A stretch of 64,000 nucleotides of DNA from Phenylobacterium montanum (GCF_018135625.1 NZ_CP073078.1:2512501-2576500); one strand, 5' to 3'; shown: positions 33,523 through 43,016, numbered from the stretch's first letter. Notes: generated from the letters alone by a model not told the origin. Program-made: numbers and translations.

Positions 33523-35739
33523 ATGAGCGTTGACAAGGACGGTCGCAGAGCCGCTCCCGACGCGCCGTTCAATATCGCGACCAGCGTCGAGTTGGCCCTG
33601 GTCAGCACGTCAGGACGGCTGACTTTCGCCGTCCTATACGCCCTAGCCTCAGGCTTTTTGCAGGCGTGGTGGATTTCGGCCGCCTGGCTGGTTCTCGTGG
33701 TCGCCTGGGAGCTGCTCATCCGCCCCGCCCTGGACCGACGGGTTCTCGCCTTGTCCTCAAAGGCGGCGATGAACGCCTATGCAGCGGTCAATCTGGTGGG
33801 CTCCGCGCTCTTCGCCGCCATGGGGCTGATGGGGCTCGCGAACGGTTCGCCGGCAGGAATCGCACTGGCGGCGACCTGGCTGACCGGAAGCTTCATTAGC
33901 ATATTCACCTATTTCGCCGCGGATCGTCGGATCTTGCTCGGCTGCCTTGCGCCTCCGCTTGCGGTGATGCTGGCGGGCCCCTTCCTTGCGCACGGCGTCA
34001 GTTCGCAGGCGATCATGATCGCGCTTCTGATCCTGGCCTCGCTGGTGTCCGCTCGTGGCTATGCGCTGGACCATCGCACGCTGACACGCACCCTCGCAGA
34101 TCGGCAGATGGCGTTCATCGACGTCGAGCGGAAGCTGGCGGTGGCGATTGAGGCTTCAGGCGACGGGCTGTTCGACCTCGACCTGCAACGCGACGAAGTG
34201 CGGTTCAGCGCGACTTGGGCGGCCATGCTGGGCTACGGTCCGGGTGAATTGCCCGACCCCGATCCCGGCTGGCGACGGCATGTCCATCCCGAGGATCTGC
34301 CCTTGGTCGAGCAGGCTTATGCGGCTCACTTCCGAGGCGAAATCCCACACACGACCATCGAGCACAGAATGATCTGCCGCGACGGCCAGGCGAAATGGGT
34401 CCTGGCGCGTGGGCGTTTGACGGAGTGGACGCCGGATGGGGCGCCGGCCCGGGTGGTCGGCACCATGATGGATCTGACCGCACGCAAAACGCTCGAGGGT
34501 GATCTGGAAGCGGCGCGGGACGCCGCCGAGGCCGCCAACAAATCCAAAGGCGCCTTTCTCGCCAATATGAGCCACGAGATTCGCACCCCGCTGAACGGCG
34601 TCATCGGCACCGCCGGGGCCTTGTCCCGCCGCCCTCTGCCCGCCGATCAGCGGGAAATGGTCGACCTGATTGTGGCCTCCGCGCAAACCCTCGACCGCCT
34701 GTTGTCGGATGTCCTCGACCAGGCCAAGATCGACGCCGGCCAATTCCAGCTGGCGATGGCGCCGTTCGATCTCCAGCGGGAGATTGAAGTCGCGGCCGAA
34801 CTGATGCGGGCGCGGGCCGATGAGAAAGGCGTCACCTTCACGGTCCAATATGGACCGTCAGCGCGTGGACTGTTTCAAGGCGACGCCGTCCGCCTTCGCC
34901 AGATCATCACCAATCTGGCGTCGAACGCCGTTAAGTTCACCGCCAACGGTGAAGTTCGTATCGATGTTGCGGTCGAACAATCGCCTGTAGCCGATGCTCC
35001 GGAAGCCCTCGTCATCAAGGTCGCCGACACGGGCATCGGCTTCGACGCCGAGGTCGCCTCGCGGCTGTTCACGCGTTTCACCCAGGCCGACAGTTCGATC
35101 TCGAAACGCTTCGGCGGCACGGGCCTGGGTCTGGCCATCTGCAAAGCGCTGACGGAGTTGATGCAAGGCAGGATCGACGTCGCCTCCGAACTCGGCGTCG
35201 GAACCCTCTTCACGGTTGAGATACCGCTGCGTCGGGTTCTGCCGCTGGCCGACTACGATCGCGGGCGGACCGGTGCTGTACAAAACAACGAACCTTTGTC
35301 GATCGAGGAACTCGAGGGCCTTCGCATTCTCTTGGCCGAAGATCATCCCATCAATCAAAGGGTAGCGCTGATGATCCTGGAACCCATGGGCGCCAGGGTC
35401 ACCGTGGCCTGTGATGGTCGCCAGGCGCTGGACGCCTATGCGCCCGATCGCTTCGATCTCGTTCTCATGGACATGCAGATGCCGGTGATGGACGGCTTGG
35501 CCGCCGTGCGTGAAATTCGTCGGGTCGAGCGAGACCAGGATCGCGGCAGAATCCCCATCGCCATGCTGACGGCGAACGCGATGGAACAGCACACGGTAAT
35601 GGCGCGTGAGGCCGGCGCAGATCACCTGATCGCAAAGCCGGTGACGCCCGACGGGCTGCTCGCCGGGATCCTGCTGACGCTGAACGGCGCTGATACGGCC
35701 AAGGACACCCGGGTCGCACCGACCGCTGGCTATACCTGA
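33523..35739 (+). CDS. Hybrid sensor histidine kinase (membrane sensor, PAS, HisKA, HATPase, receiver)
   Basis: A 738-residue hybrid kinase. Residues about 25-180 hold several membrane segments ([48 protein letters not shown]). A PAS domain follows (about 205-325; [20 protein letters not shown]). HisKA carries His351 in [15 protein letters not shown]. The ATP-binding domain shows [19 protein letters not shown] and [10 protein letters not shown]. The C-terminal receiver has the phosphoacceptor Asp650 in [13 protein letters not shown] and Lys in LIAKPVTP. No partner regulator is adjacent. The stimulus is unknown. Confidence 0.93.
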   Translation: MSVDKDGRRAAPDAPFNIATSVELALVSTSGRLTFAVLYALASGFLQAWWISAAWLVLVVAWELLIRPALDRRVLALSSKAAMNAYAAVNLVGSALFAAMGLMGLANGSPAGIALAATWLTGSFISIFTYFAADRRILLGCLAPPLAVMLAGPFLAHGVSSQAIMIALLILASLVSARGYALDHRTLTRTLADRQMAFIDVERKLAVAIEASGDGLFDLDLQRDEVRFSATWAAMLGYGPGELPDPDPGWRRHVHPEDLPLVEQAYAAHFRGEIPHTTIEHRMICRDGQAKWVLARGRLTEWTPDGAPARVVGTMMDLTARKTLEGDLEAARDAAEAANKSKGAFLANMSHEIRTPLNGVIGTAGALSRRPLPADQREMVDLIVASAQTLDRLLSDVLDQAKIDAGQFQLAMAPFDLQREIEVAAELMRARADEKGVTFTVQYGPSARGLFQGDAVRLRQIITNLASNAVKFTANGEVRIDVAVEQSPVADAPEALVIKVADTGIGFDAEVASRLFTRFTQADSSISKRFGGTGLGLAICKALTELMQGRIDVASELGVGTLFTVEIPLRRVLPLADYDRGRTGAVQNNEPLSIEELEGLRILLAEDHPINQRVALMILEPMGARVTVACDGRQALDAYAPDRFDLVLMDMQMPVMDGLAAVREIRRVERDQDRGRIPIAMLTANAMEQHTVMAREAGADHLIAKPVTPDGLLAGILLTLNGADTAKDTRVAPTAGYT

Positions 35740-35951
35740 AGCATCTTGTCGGCTCAGTACTAAAGGCGCGCACCAGATCATCACAGGGTTGGACTTCCCC
35801 GGATCGGCCCACGCCCCGAAGGCCCCGCCAGTTTAGGCATGCTCGGAGCGAGTTCGCCCACGATCAAGCGAAGCGTGACTGGCAGCGCATCTCGGCCGTC
35901 ACCGGCCTGCATCAGCGTCTGCTGATCACCGCATCTCCCCGCTCGGCATGA

Positions 35952-36245
35952 AAGCTATCTGAAAGCCGGGTCGTCTCCCCCGCGCTGCAGCACTTCACCG
36001 ATGGCCTGCTCTTTCATGAGGTCTGGCTGCGACCGGGCCTTACCCCCAGGGATCGCAGCCTGGCGATGATGATCGCACTGGCGGCGCTCGGACAGTCGAA
36101 CTTCCTGCCGGTCTATCTGGGTCGCGCCATCGAACACCGGCTGACGCAGGAGGAGTTCGGCGGGGCGCCGGCCCATGTCGCCTTCTATGCGGGCTGGGGC
36201 GCGGCCATTCAGGCGGCGATTACCGCAAAAGCCCTGTTTACATGA
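35952..36245 (+). pseudogene. Remnant of a carboxymuconolactone decarboxylase-like gene (C-terminal part)
   Basis: The frame after an in-frame TGA (35949) reads VSPALQHFTDGLLFHEVWLR and continues PGLTPRDRSLAMMIALAALG, PVYLGRAIEHRLTQEEF and HVAFYAGWGAAIQAA before a stop at 36243-36245. This is the conserved C-terminal half of CMD-family proteins (L-x-R-P-G-L-x-x-R-D-R-S, H-x-A-F-Y-A-G-W). No start codon with RBS and no N-terminal half are present, so the gene is broken. It lies at the left border of the mobile element, which may have caused the truncation. Confidence 0.75.
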
Positions 36246-36260
36246 TCAAGCGGGCTCGCC
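36242..36260. repeat. Candidate left end of the mobile element (direct repeat copy 1)
   Basis: ATGATCAAGCGGG (36242-36254) followed by CTCGCC recurs at 53804-53825 as ATGATCAAGCGGG, AC, GCTCGCC beside the tRNA-Leu fragment. The two copies bracket the mobile-element genes. This is short, so it is only a candidate attachment repeat. Confidence 0.4.
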
Positions 36261-36389
36261 CTCGACGCTTGCCCCAGCCCCAGGATCCGACCTCGTTCAG
36301 TGTTCCCGCTGCCGCCAACCAGAAATTTGGGAGGTCCCGAGCACGCCAACCGTCGAGTCTCCACGAGCAGCATCTGCCAGGGAGCCTCC

Positions 36390-36920
36390 ATGCCGGCCAA
36401 GCGCGAAATTCACCCCATCGACCACCATGTCGGCCGCCAACTCCGAAGGCTGCGCAAGGCGCGCGGCGTTAGCCAGACCGACCTGGCGACCGCCCTCGCC
36501 ATCTCGTTTCAGCAGATCCAGAAATACGAAACCGGCGCCAACCGGATGAGCGCCTCGGTCCTGGTCGAGATCGCCCTGACGCTGAGGGCGCCGATCACGG
36601 CGCTGTTCGAGGGATTGCCCGAATTGGCCGCCCTGGACACAGGCGAAGGCGGCGCGGACCTGGCCGTTGACCTTCTGGCCTCCCCCTTCGGCCGCAACGT
36701 TGCGGCGCAGTTCCCGAGGCTGCCCCTCACGGTCCAGGAACGCATCGCCGCACTGCTCCACGCCCTCGCCCCGCCACCACCGCCCATAGGGATCGGCTAC
36801 CCTGATTGGACCATGCCGCCCCGACGCTCGCACCGCTCAAAGCTCGAGGCCGAGATCCCTGCCGAGACGCCAGGCGACCCCGCCGCCGACCTCGATCGAT
36901 CCGACGACCTCCCGCCCTAG
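36390..36920 (+). CDS. XRE-family helix-turn-helix regulator
   Basis: A 176-residue regulator with an N-terminal Cro/CI-type domain: HHVGRQLRRLRKARGVSQTDLATALAISFQQIQKYETGANRMS (about residues 10-55), as in regulators common in alphaproteobacteria. The rest is Pro-rich and unconserved; the last 28 codons overlap the end of the convergent relaxase gene by 84 bp. CAGGGAGCC precedes ATG 36390. It is the only plus-strand gene at this end of the element and may control the relaxase or act as a silencer of transfer. Confidence 0.82.
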   Translation: MPAKREIHPIDHHVGRQLRRLRKARGVSQTDLATALAISFQQIQKYETGANRMSASVLVEIALTLRAPITALFEGLPELAALDTGEGGADLAVDLLASPFGRNVAAQFPRLPLTVQERIAALLHALAPPPPPIGIGYPDWTMPPRRSHRSKLEAEIPAETPGDPAADLDRSDDLPP

Positions 36921-38855
36921 CCGCCGCTCGATCACGGGCCGCCAGGGGACCAGCGTGAATTCATAGGCGTTCTCGACGACGGCGAACTTCCCGGACGCCA
37001 GCTCGACGGCGCCGGTGAAGCGGCCGCGAAAGTCCTCGCCCGCTGCGAGGCGACGGAAGGGCACGGCCTTCTCCACCGCCAGGGTCGCGCCCTCTCGGTC
37101 CAACTCCCGGTCTCGCAAGGTCGCCAGCAAGCCCGCCCGAAAGCGGATGCCGCCATCGGCGTCGCGCCAGGCCAGCCCCTGATCGACAAGCCGATCGGTC
37201 CGTCTTACCAGCGCTTGCTCGACCTCCGCTCCAAATCCCAGCGACGCCAAGACCAGACGGCGGCGGGCGACCAGTTCGCGATCCAGCCAGGTCGCGCCGT
37301 CAGCCGTCACCTGCTGATCGAGATCGAAGGCGGAGAGCACGCGCATGGCTGACTGGCGTCCGCGGCGAGCATCCAAGGCCTGGGCTTGCTGTTCGAAATC
37401 CTCGGGAATCGCCCAACGGTCCTCGCTGAGCCGCTCGACGATCCCGGCCCGTCGCAGGGCCTCTAGTCTGCGCACGTGGCTTTCGACGAAGTCTCCGGGA
37501 TCGCCTGCGGGGTTGCTGAGCTCGCCGCCCTCAATCATCTGTCGATGCCGGCTTGGCTGATAGAAGCCAGTCTCGCCCGCAAGCTCGGCGATAGTCCGGT
37601 CGCCTGCCCTTACCTGAGCCTTGGGACCGATTTCGACGATCGCCCCGATCCGGACCTCATCGGCGTCGACTGAGCCCACATGATGTATACGTCCATCGAC
37701 GCCATCGACGATCAAGGCGAGTCGGTCGCCGAGTTCGTCGGTCAGGTCCTTGCCGATCACTCGGCCGATGATCGGCTTATCGCCGGCGTCCAGTTCGAAC
37801 GACGCCGTAGCCCGCGTCACGCCGCTGGCTCCCAAGGCGCGGTGGATCGCTCTGATGATGTCCCCACGCTCGCCAAGCTCGCGCAGGGTGGGCTCGAGCC
37901 TCTCCGACAGAACCCACACCCCGGGCTCGACTTCCGTCGCCAGTCCCAGCCGGCGAAGCACGCCAAGCCTGGCTAGCCTCAGGCTGCGATCGATCATGCC
38001 CTCTGCATCCCCGCCCTGGCGAAAATCCAGAACATCGCCCGAAGCAGCGTCCAGCATCGCTCGATCGATGCGGGTTACGCGCTCGGCGTCCACCTCAGCG
38101 CGGAGCTTGGTCTTGAGTTCGAGTTCAGTCTCTGGACCGAGCTCAAGGGTCGCTCGTTCCTGAGCCCGATACCGGAGACCATCGGTGATGTAGTCCTGGG
38201 CGATGACAAGGTCGGCGCCCCGATCGTCCTTGCCTCGGATGACCACGTGGCTGTGCGGATGACCGGTGTTGAAATGGTCGACCGCGACCCAGTCGAGCCG
38301 GGTCCCAAGATCCCTTTCCATCTGCGCCATGACATCGCGCGTGAAGGCCTCCAGATCCGCGAGCCGGTCGGCATCGTCGGGCGCGATGATGAACCGGAAC
38401 TGGTGGCGATCGCCCTCGCCTCGCTCGACGAACGCGCGGCCATCCCCCCCTTCGCCGCCGGGGCCATAGAGGCGCCCACGTTCGCCGTCACGCGTCGTCC
38501 CATCACGCTGCAGGTAGCGAAGGTGGGCCTGCGCCGCGCGGCTGGCCGCCTTCAGCCTGACGATGCGCGCCTTGACGATGACCCGCCGGAATCGACCGGA
38601 CGGTCCGCGGGTCGCTGCCTCGCGCTTTAGGCGGGTCGCGATCGCCTGGCCGCGGCCGATCCTCGAACAGCGTCCCTTCACCATTCGCGATCGTCCATGC
38701 GGCCCTGAGGCGCCATCGCCGCGCGCGCCAGCCTTGGACGCGGCGGTTAGCACCTGGGCGATGAATCCTTTCGGCCGACGATAGCCGCTCTGGCCTCGGT
38801 CACGGATGCGACCTGGCCTCAGGCGCAACGCTCGCTCCTCGTCGGAGCCGCTCAT
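36837..38855 (-). CDS. Relaxase (VirD2/RlxS-like, DUF3363)
   Basis: A 672-residue relaxase. The HUH metal motif is in VDHFNTGHPHSHVVIRG (about residue 215), preceded by HFRFIIAPDDADRL-like and RYLQRDG elements that are typical for the VirD2/MOBQ-P type, and the C-terminal DUF3363 region follows. The start at 38855 (GSDEERALRLRPGR begins here) has CAGGAAG in front; a longer frame to 38981 lacks support. The enzyme nicks oriT and pilots the strand in conjugative mobilisation. It is the last gene of the minus-strand transfer block; no type IV coupling or secretion genes are present in the window. Confidence 0.9.
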   Translation of the reverse strand: MSGSDEERALRLRPGRIRDRGQSGYRRPKGFIAQVLTAASKAGARGDGASGPHGRSRMVKGRCSRIGRGQAIATRLKREAATRGPSGRFRRVIVKARIVRLKAASRAAQAHLRYLQRDGTTRDGERGRLYGPGGEGGDGRAFVERGEGDRHQFRFIIAPDDADRLADLEAFTRDVMAQMERDLGTRLDWVAVDHFNTGHPHSHVVIRGKDDRGADLVIAQDYITDGLRYRAQERATLELGPETELELKTKLRAEVDAERVTRIDRAMLDAASGDVLDFRQGGDAEGMIDRSLRLARLGVLRRLGLATEVEPGVWVLSERLEPTLRELGERGDIIRAIHRALGASGVTRATASFELDAGDKPIIGRVIGKDLTDELGDRLALIVDGVDGRIHHVGSVDADEVRIGAIVEIGPKAQVRAGDRTIAELAGETGFYQPSRHRQMIEGGELSNPAGDPGDFVESHVRRLEALRRAGIVERLSEDRWAIPEDFEQQAQALDARRGRQSAMRVLSAFDLDQQVTADGATWLDRELVARRRLVLASLGFGAEVEQALVRRTDRLVDQGLAWRDADGGIRFRAGLLATLRDRELDREGATLAVEKAVPFRRLAAGEDFRGRFTGAVELASGKFAVVENAYEFTLVPWRPVIERRLGREVVGSIEVGGGVAWRLGRDLGLEL

Positions 38856-39126
38856 GACTTCCTGCCCGAGCCTAGCCTCGGCGAAGCTGTTGGCGTCGCC
38901 CAACTGATTGAATTTCCGATCAGATCTCCGATCCTGGCGCCGCGCCGGCAAGCCGCGGGCCCAAATCCAGTGTGCAGACAAGGACTTACGGGCGGCGCGA
39001 GGCGGCCTTTAATCTTGCCCTCCACGACCCCTGAAATTCGCGGGGATTCAACAGGAAGCCGAATAGACGAGATGCTGCGCAAAGACGCTCTGGCATACGA
39101 AAGCCCGCGTCGGACGCTGGTCGTCA

Positions 39127-39969
39127 TCATTGAGCGGGCCTCCTATCCCGTGGAGGCGCAAAAAGTGGGCTTCGCAGCGCATCGGCACGGCTTTCAGCGC
39201 GCAAGCTTGCCGTGTCCCGACGGGCCGTCAAAAAGCTCAGACCAGCACGGTCAGAGTTCAGCGCTGGAGACCCCGGCGCTGCAAACAATCTGCGGATAGG
39301 GCGCTTCCCAGCTTGTTCATTCGCCGTCCATTCCGCGCCGCCCGCCCCGTCCAAAGGTGGCGACCCCACGCGCGCGGAAATGCCGGCCGACGACCTGGTG
39401 CGTACAAGGAGACCCCATTCCTGCGGCGAGGCCCGACGCATCTCAATCCAAGAAATGTCGCCGATGTCGATCAAGGCGGCGAGGCGCTCAAGGTAGCGGA
39501 CCGTCTCGTCTGGCAGAGGCCTTGCTCCCGACCGGAAGGCTTCCCATCGCGCCGGCCCGGCATTGTAAGCGGCCAGAAATCCAGGCGAGCCATAGCGATC
39601 GAACAGCTGGCGCAGATAGGCCGCCCCGGCCAGGACGTTGTCGCGAACATTGAACGGATCGGCGCCCAGGCCGAGTTCGGCGCGCAGGTCGGCGAAGGTT
39701 GTCGGCGTCACCTGCATAAGGCCGATGGCGCCGGCGGACGACACGGCGCGTGCATCGCCGGCGCTCTCCACGTGCATGACGGCCCGCAGCAGAGGGATCG
39801 GCGCCTGGAACCGCCGCGAGGCTTCGGCGATGGCGAGCGAAGCTGCGCCTGCGCCAGATATCGGCGGTGAAGCTGCGCCGATCTCGCACGCCGCTACCGC
39901 GATAGCCGGGGCGGCCAGCAGCCAAAGCGCAGCGAGCAGAACGGACCGGAAGGGAGGGGTGGGACCCAT
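39127..39969 (-). CDS. Lytic transglycosylase (conjugation-associated)
   Basis: A 280-residue secreted transglycosylase. Signal peptide: SVLLAALWLLAAPAIAVAAC. The SLT domain has the catalytic Glu68 in LRAVMHVESAGDARAVSSAG, then AIGLMQVTPTTFADL and FLAAYNAGPARWEA. It would open peptidoglycan for a transfer channel. It starts directly after traF on the same strand. C-terminal 100 residues are unconserved. Confidence 0.9.
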   Translation of the reverse strand: MGPTPPFRSVLLAALWLLAAPAIAVAACEIGAASPPISGAGAASLAIAEASRRFQAPIPLLRAVMHVESAGDARAVSSAGAIGLMQVTPTTFADLRAELGLGADPFNVRDNVLAGAAYLRQLFDRYGSPGFLAAYNAGPARWEAFRSGARPLPDETVRYLERLAALIDIGDISWIEMRRASPQEWGLLVRTRSSAGISARVGSPPLDGAGGAEWTANEQAGKRPIRRLFAAPGSPALNSDRAGLSFLTARRDTASLRAESRADALRSPLFAPPRDRRPAQ

Positions 39970-39970
39970 G

Positions 39971-40486
39971 TCAGGCGCCTCTTCGGATCCAGATCGGGCG
40001 CGCGCGGCCGATGATGTTGCGAGCCGAAACCGGGCCGAAGTAGCGCCCGTCGAGGGAGTCGCGAACCGATCGATTGAGCAGGAACACCTGGCCCTGGCTG
40101 AGGGCGATGCAGCCCTGCCAGACTGGCAAGGTCCGCCCCATTCGATCCCGCGCCAGGGCCCATGCAGCGGCTTTCGCATCGACGCTCACCAGGGCGCCGA
40201 TCCGGCAGACGGTTTGCCCAGGGCCGGCGGCGATGGTCTTCACCAGCGGCACGCCGACCGGCAGATAGCGGCGGTTCGCCAGAAAGGTCGCAAGGCCCGC
40301 TGGCGGGTCGAACACGACGAAATCTCCGACCGTCGGGCGCGCCATGGGATCGACCTGGTAGAGCCCGATCGGAACGCTGGCGCTCGCATTCCACAGCAGG
40401 AGGGGCTTTGGGTGGAACCACAGCCCGACGCTCATGAGACCGGCGCCGGCTGTGGTCATGGCCAGCCGCATTTGAACCGTCTTCAT
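39971..40486 (-). CDS. traF: TraF-like S26 signal peptidase
   Basis: A 171-residue S26-family peptidase with one N-terminal membrane segment (LAMTTAGAGLMSVGLWF). The nucleophile Ser is in NASASVPIGLYQV and the general base Lys in VPLVKTIAAGPGQTV. This is the TraF type that matures conjugative pilin-like proteins. ATG 40486 overlaps the stop of the DUF2840 gene (ATGA). It is part of the conserved block DUF2840, traF, transglycosylase, relaxase seen in rhizobial-type integrative elements. Confidence 0.88.
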   Translation of the reverse strand: MKTVQMRLAMTTAGAGLMSVGLWFHPKPLLLWNASASVPIGLYQVDPMARPTVGDFVVFDPPAGLATFLANRRYLPVGVPLVKTIAAGPGQTVCRIGALVSVDAKAAAWALARDRMGRTLPVWQGCIALSQGQVFLLNRSVRDSLDGRYFGPVSARNIIGRARPIWIRRGA

Positions 40487-40959
40487 GGCGTGATGACCCG
40501 TCGGCCGATCCAGGCGGCGTGGCGGCACGGGGTGTAGTCTCGGGGCTCATCGCCCGCGGCGAGGCGCGCATGGACGTGCCGCCAATGGTCCGGACAGGCG
40601 TCCTTGGGATCGACGCCGAGCGCTTCGACCTGGTCGACGGCGGCGAGCACGCGCTGGACCTTGGGCCAGCCGTGAACGCGCAGCAGGCTGACGCCGCCTG
40701 GGTCCACCCAGGGGACGGTCACGATCGCTTCGCCCGGCGCGGGGGCGATCAGGATGTCGATGCGCGAGATGGCGGCGCCAAAGTCGTTCGCGGCCCAGCG
40801 CACGACGGCGAAGACGTCACCCGGCGCGAACCAGAGCGCACGCCGACGACGGTCCAGCATCTCTTCCTGAACAGAACGGCCGAAGCGGATCCAGCGCTCG
40901 ATGCGCTCAGGGACCTGGAGCAACTCGACCCGGGTGAGATGTGAAGCGGCCGGTTTCAA
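40483..40959 (-). CDS. DUF2840 protein of integrative elements
   Basis: A 158-residue DUF2840 protein: TRVELLQVPERIERWIRFGR, EEMLDRRRRALWFAPGDVFAVVRWAANDFG and ISRIDILIAPAPGEA are the conserved blocks. The start is a TTG at 40959 that overlaps the repA stop (TTGA), so translation is coupled. The family is found almost only in conjugative or integrative elements of alphaproteobacteria; molecular function is unknown. Confidence 0.82.
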   Translation of the reverse strand: MKPAASHLTRVELLQVPERIERWIRFGRSVQEEMLDRRRRALWFAPGDVFAVVRWAANDFGAAISRIDILIAPAPGEAIVTVPWVDPGGVSLLRVHGWPKVQRVLAAVDQVEALGVDPKDACPDHWRHVHARLAAGDEPRDYTPCRHAAWIGRRVITP

Positions 40960-42017
40960 GGCGCGCCATCCTCGTCGGAGGGCCTAGGCGATGGCGACAG
41001 GCGCGCTCTACTGAGCCGGCCAGAACGGCGAAGAACGTAAGGGTTAGACTCTTTGTTAGAGTCTAGGTTAGCGCGCCGAATTTGTGTGGCGACTCTGGGC
41101 GTTAGGCCCCGTTCGGGTTCCTGATGGCACGATAGGGTGGTTCCCGATAGCACGCGAGCTGGAGTTCCCGATGGCACGAGGCCATCCACAGGCGCAGCGG
41201 ACTGAGCCGGCTCGAAGGCCAGGAAGAACCGCCGCGCCGCATCGACCTCGATGAACAGCTGATAGCCTGGGAGGGGCTGGCGCCTGACGATCTCGCGCAG
41301 CTCGAAAGCGAAGCGCTTGAACGGTGACAGCGCACCGGATTTCTGATGCAGGTGGACAAGGTCGAAGCGCCAGCCCTGCGCCTGGCGCCCGCCATGTTTG
41401 CGCACGAGCCGATAGAGCCAGCGCTCGAGTCCACTGGTCAGGGCGAAGTAGGTGCGATCGATGGTGAGCACCAGGCGCTCATCAAGCACGGCGCCGTAGA
41501 ACCAGTCCGGAAGGATCAGTTCGACGCCGAGCGGGCGCCCGGCGCGGTCGAGCCGTTCCGTCCATTCGTTGAGCCACGAGAAGCGGTGCAGGCGCCGTCC
41601 CTCCGCCTGGCGAATGGAGGTGGCGATGGTGGTGGACTGCAGGCGATCGAACGCCGCCTTGATGCGGACGTAGTCGCGCACGGAGGATCGGCGGCCGATG
41701 AAGCGGAGAATCTCGTATGGCGTGGCGGTCATCAGCCGCGACGTCGCAAGGCCCTGGTCGCGCGCCTCGACGATCTGCGAGGCCGCCCAGATCAGGACAT
41801 CGGCGTCCCAGATGGTGGCCATGCCATGTTCGGGCACCGCCTCGACGCGGATCACGACTGGGCCGCTGCGAAAGTCGATCGGCTGCAGGCGCGGCGTCTT
41901 GGCCAGGGAGAAGAACGGATAGGCCATCAGGTCCTGAAGGTCGCGCGGCGCAGGCGTCCCCGGACGAGGCGTGAAGCGGCGCAGCGGTTCGGCGGGGGGC
42001 AGGAAGTTGCGCACGGG
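40956..42017 (-). CDS. RepA-type replication initiator protein
   Basis: A protein of about 353 residues of the plasmid replication initiator A group: MAYPFFSLAKTPRLQPIDF, IWDADVLIWAASQIVEARDQG, RLMTATPYEILRFIGR, LLRP-type winged-helix elements (FDRLQSTTIATSIRQ, FSWLNEW) and LTSGLERWLYRLVRKHGG. GTG 42017 is the most plausible start, 8 bp after the upstream stop. The 3' part of the gene contains three iteron-like repeats and an inverted repeat that look like DNA signals. In the usual gene order a parA gene follows repA; here it is missing. Confidence 0.82.
   Translation of the reverse strand, partial: PVRNFLPPAEPLRRFTPRPGTPAPRDLQDLMAYPFFSLAKTPRLQPIDFRSGPVVIRVEAVPEHGMATIWDADVLIWAASQIVEARDQGLATSRLMTATPYEILRFIGRRSSVRDYVRIKAAFDRLQSTTIATSIRQAEGRRLHRFSWLNEWTERLDRAGRPLGVELILPDWFYGAVLDERLVLTIDRTYFALTSGLERWLYRLVRKHGGRQAQGWRFDLVHLHQKSGALSPFKRFAFELREIVRRQPLPGYQLFIEVDAARRFFLAFEPAQSAAPVDGLVPSGTPARVLSGTTLSCHQEPERGLTPRVATQIRRANLDSNKESNPYVLRRSGRLSRARLSPSPRPSDEDGAP
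41045..41065. repeat. Perfect inverted repeat in the repA 3' end
   Basis: TAGACTCT (41045-41052), TTGTT spacer, AGAGTCTA (41058-41065), flanked by GGTTAG on both sides. It lies in the repA coding frame near the end of the gene (NLDSNKESNP). It is of the size of a protein-binding site. Confidence 0.6.
41116..41179. repeat. Three iteron-like direct repeats in the repA 3' end
   Basis: GGTTCCTGATGGCACGA (41116-41132), GGTTCCCGATAGCACGC (41139-41155) and AGTTCCCGATGGCACGA (41163-41179) repeat with 23- and 24-bp periods, about two helical turns. Such phased repeats next to a replication initiator gene resemble iterons of a replication origin, or binding sites for RepA autoregulation. Confidence 0.7.
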
Positions 42018-42024
42018 GGGCGTC

Positions 42025-42312
42025 TCAGCGGACCACAAGACCGCGGAGCGAGGCCGACCCCGGCGTTTGCGGCTTAGCCGGCAGGACGCGCTGGCCGGTC
42101 TCGTCCGAAGTCGAGGATTTGGCGCCGCGGTCGACCCAGGCCTGCAGATCCTCGATGCGGTAGACCACCCGACCGCCGATCTTCGAATAGCGGGGGCCGG
42201 TGCCATAGGTGCGATGCTTTTCGAGCGTGCGCCCGGAAAGACCTAAAAAGCGCGCCGCCTCAGGCGTGCGCAGGCAGCGCGGCGGGATGCCGGGAATGGC
42301 GCCATTGGACAT
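42025..42312 (-). CDS. RdfS-like excision factor / helix-turn-helix protein
   Basis: A 95-residue MerR/AlpA-type helix-turn-helix protein: RCLRTPEAARFLGLSGRTLEKHRTYGTGPRYSKIGGRVVYRIEDLQAWV covers the winged-helix fold. This is the size, sequence type and gene position of the recombination directionality factor RdfS of the symbiosis-island family of ICEs (upstream of rep/transfer genes and downstream of the FseA-type activator). It probably promotes excision together with the tyrosine recombinase at the other end. ATG 42312 is chosen; the frame upstream is not conserved. Confidence 0.82.
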   Translation of the reverse strand: MSNGAIPGIPPRCLRTPEAARFLGLSGRTLEKHRTYGTGPRYSKIGGRVVYRIEDLQAWVDRGAKSSTSDETGQRVLPAKPQTPGSASLRGLVVR

Positions 42313-42445
42313 GAAGCGAGCCTTCGGTGTTTGACGGCGCCGCAAGGGGGCGCGCGGCGTTCGAGGGCGAGATTGGCGTAGCAGGCTGACCGCGAGGCGG
42401 GTCGAAAAAAGCCCTGCCGGCTTTCGACCCGGCGAAGGCGACATT

Positions 42446-43016
42446 TCAAACGGCCAGCAGCCTGCGATAACCGCCGGCCACCATGGCCTGGCCGTCACGG
42501 ATCAGGCGCGCGGTGCGGCTTTTCAGGTGGTGGTCGTCGAAGGCCGCGCCGGGCGGGACCGCCGAGCGGCCGAACAGGGCTGCGGCGATATCGCGCCGGC
42601 GCGCGCCTGAGGCCCTGGCGTCGAGCGCCCGCAGCATCAGGACGAGGCGCTGGCGCTGGAGTTCGGTCAGTCCATCCTTGGGCCCAGCGGCGCTTCGCGC
42701 CGTCAGCGCACGCCAGAGGCGCGCGGCGCTAGCCAGGCGGACCGTGAAATGGTCATCCAAGGCGATGACCACGGCGATCGGCTGGCTGGCTGCAAGACCG
42801 GCCGGCGCCACGGCGACCACGGGATCGGACCGCTCGCCGAAGGTCAGATAGCGGCCGTCCGCCGCGATACGGTCATCGAGCGGCGCAAGGCTGGCCAGGC
42901 GAAGCGCAGCAAGCCCGGCGGGATCGCCCGCGAGCCGCACGGTGCGAGGGTTCGCCTCGGCGCGCCAGACGACGCCGGCGTCGGCGAAGGCCAGGGCCGG
43001 GTCAGCCGGGAAATCG
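42446..43016 (-). CDS. DUF2285 protein, C-terminal half of an FseA-like activator
   Basis: Open frame with the DUF2285 pattern: DFPADPALAFADAGVVWRAE, LAGLAALRLASLAPLDDRIA, RHYLTF-type strands, DGLTELQRQRLVLMLRALDA, RRRDIAAALFGRSAVPPG and DDHHLKSRTARLIRDGQAMV. It lacks a convincing own start: the frame opens with an unsupported GTG at 43069, while the DUF6499 frame upstream runs into it in the -strand order DUF6499 then DUF2285. I set the boundary at the frame junction. Joined by a +1 shift the protein would have 248 residues, as in FseA of Mesorhizobium ICEs, which activates rdfS; rdfS lies directly downstream here. Confidence 0.8.
43002..43016 (-). other. Candidate +1 ribosomal frameshift site
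   Basis: At the end of the DUF6499 frame the codons CGA TTT CCC GGC TGA become GAT TTC CCG GCT GAC after a +1 slip, which continues straight into the conserved DUF2285 sequence. CCC-G is a known type of +1 slip position for proline tRNA, and the stop codon follows two codons later. Programmed +1 frameshifting between the same two domains is established for FseA of ICEMlSym R7A. Confidence 0.65.

Noticed and set aside
32816-33533. Two open frames of 108 and 137 codons between the TonB receptor and the kinase
   Set aside because: No RBS, no recognisable folds, residue composition unlike the neighbouring proteins; the second overlaps the kinase start.
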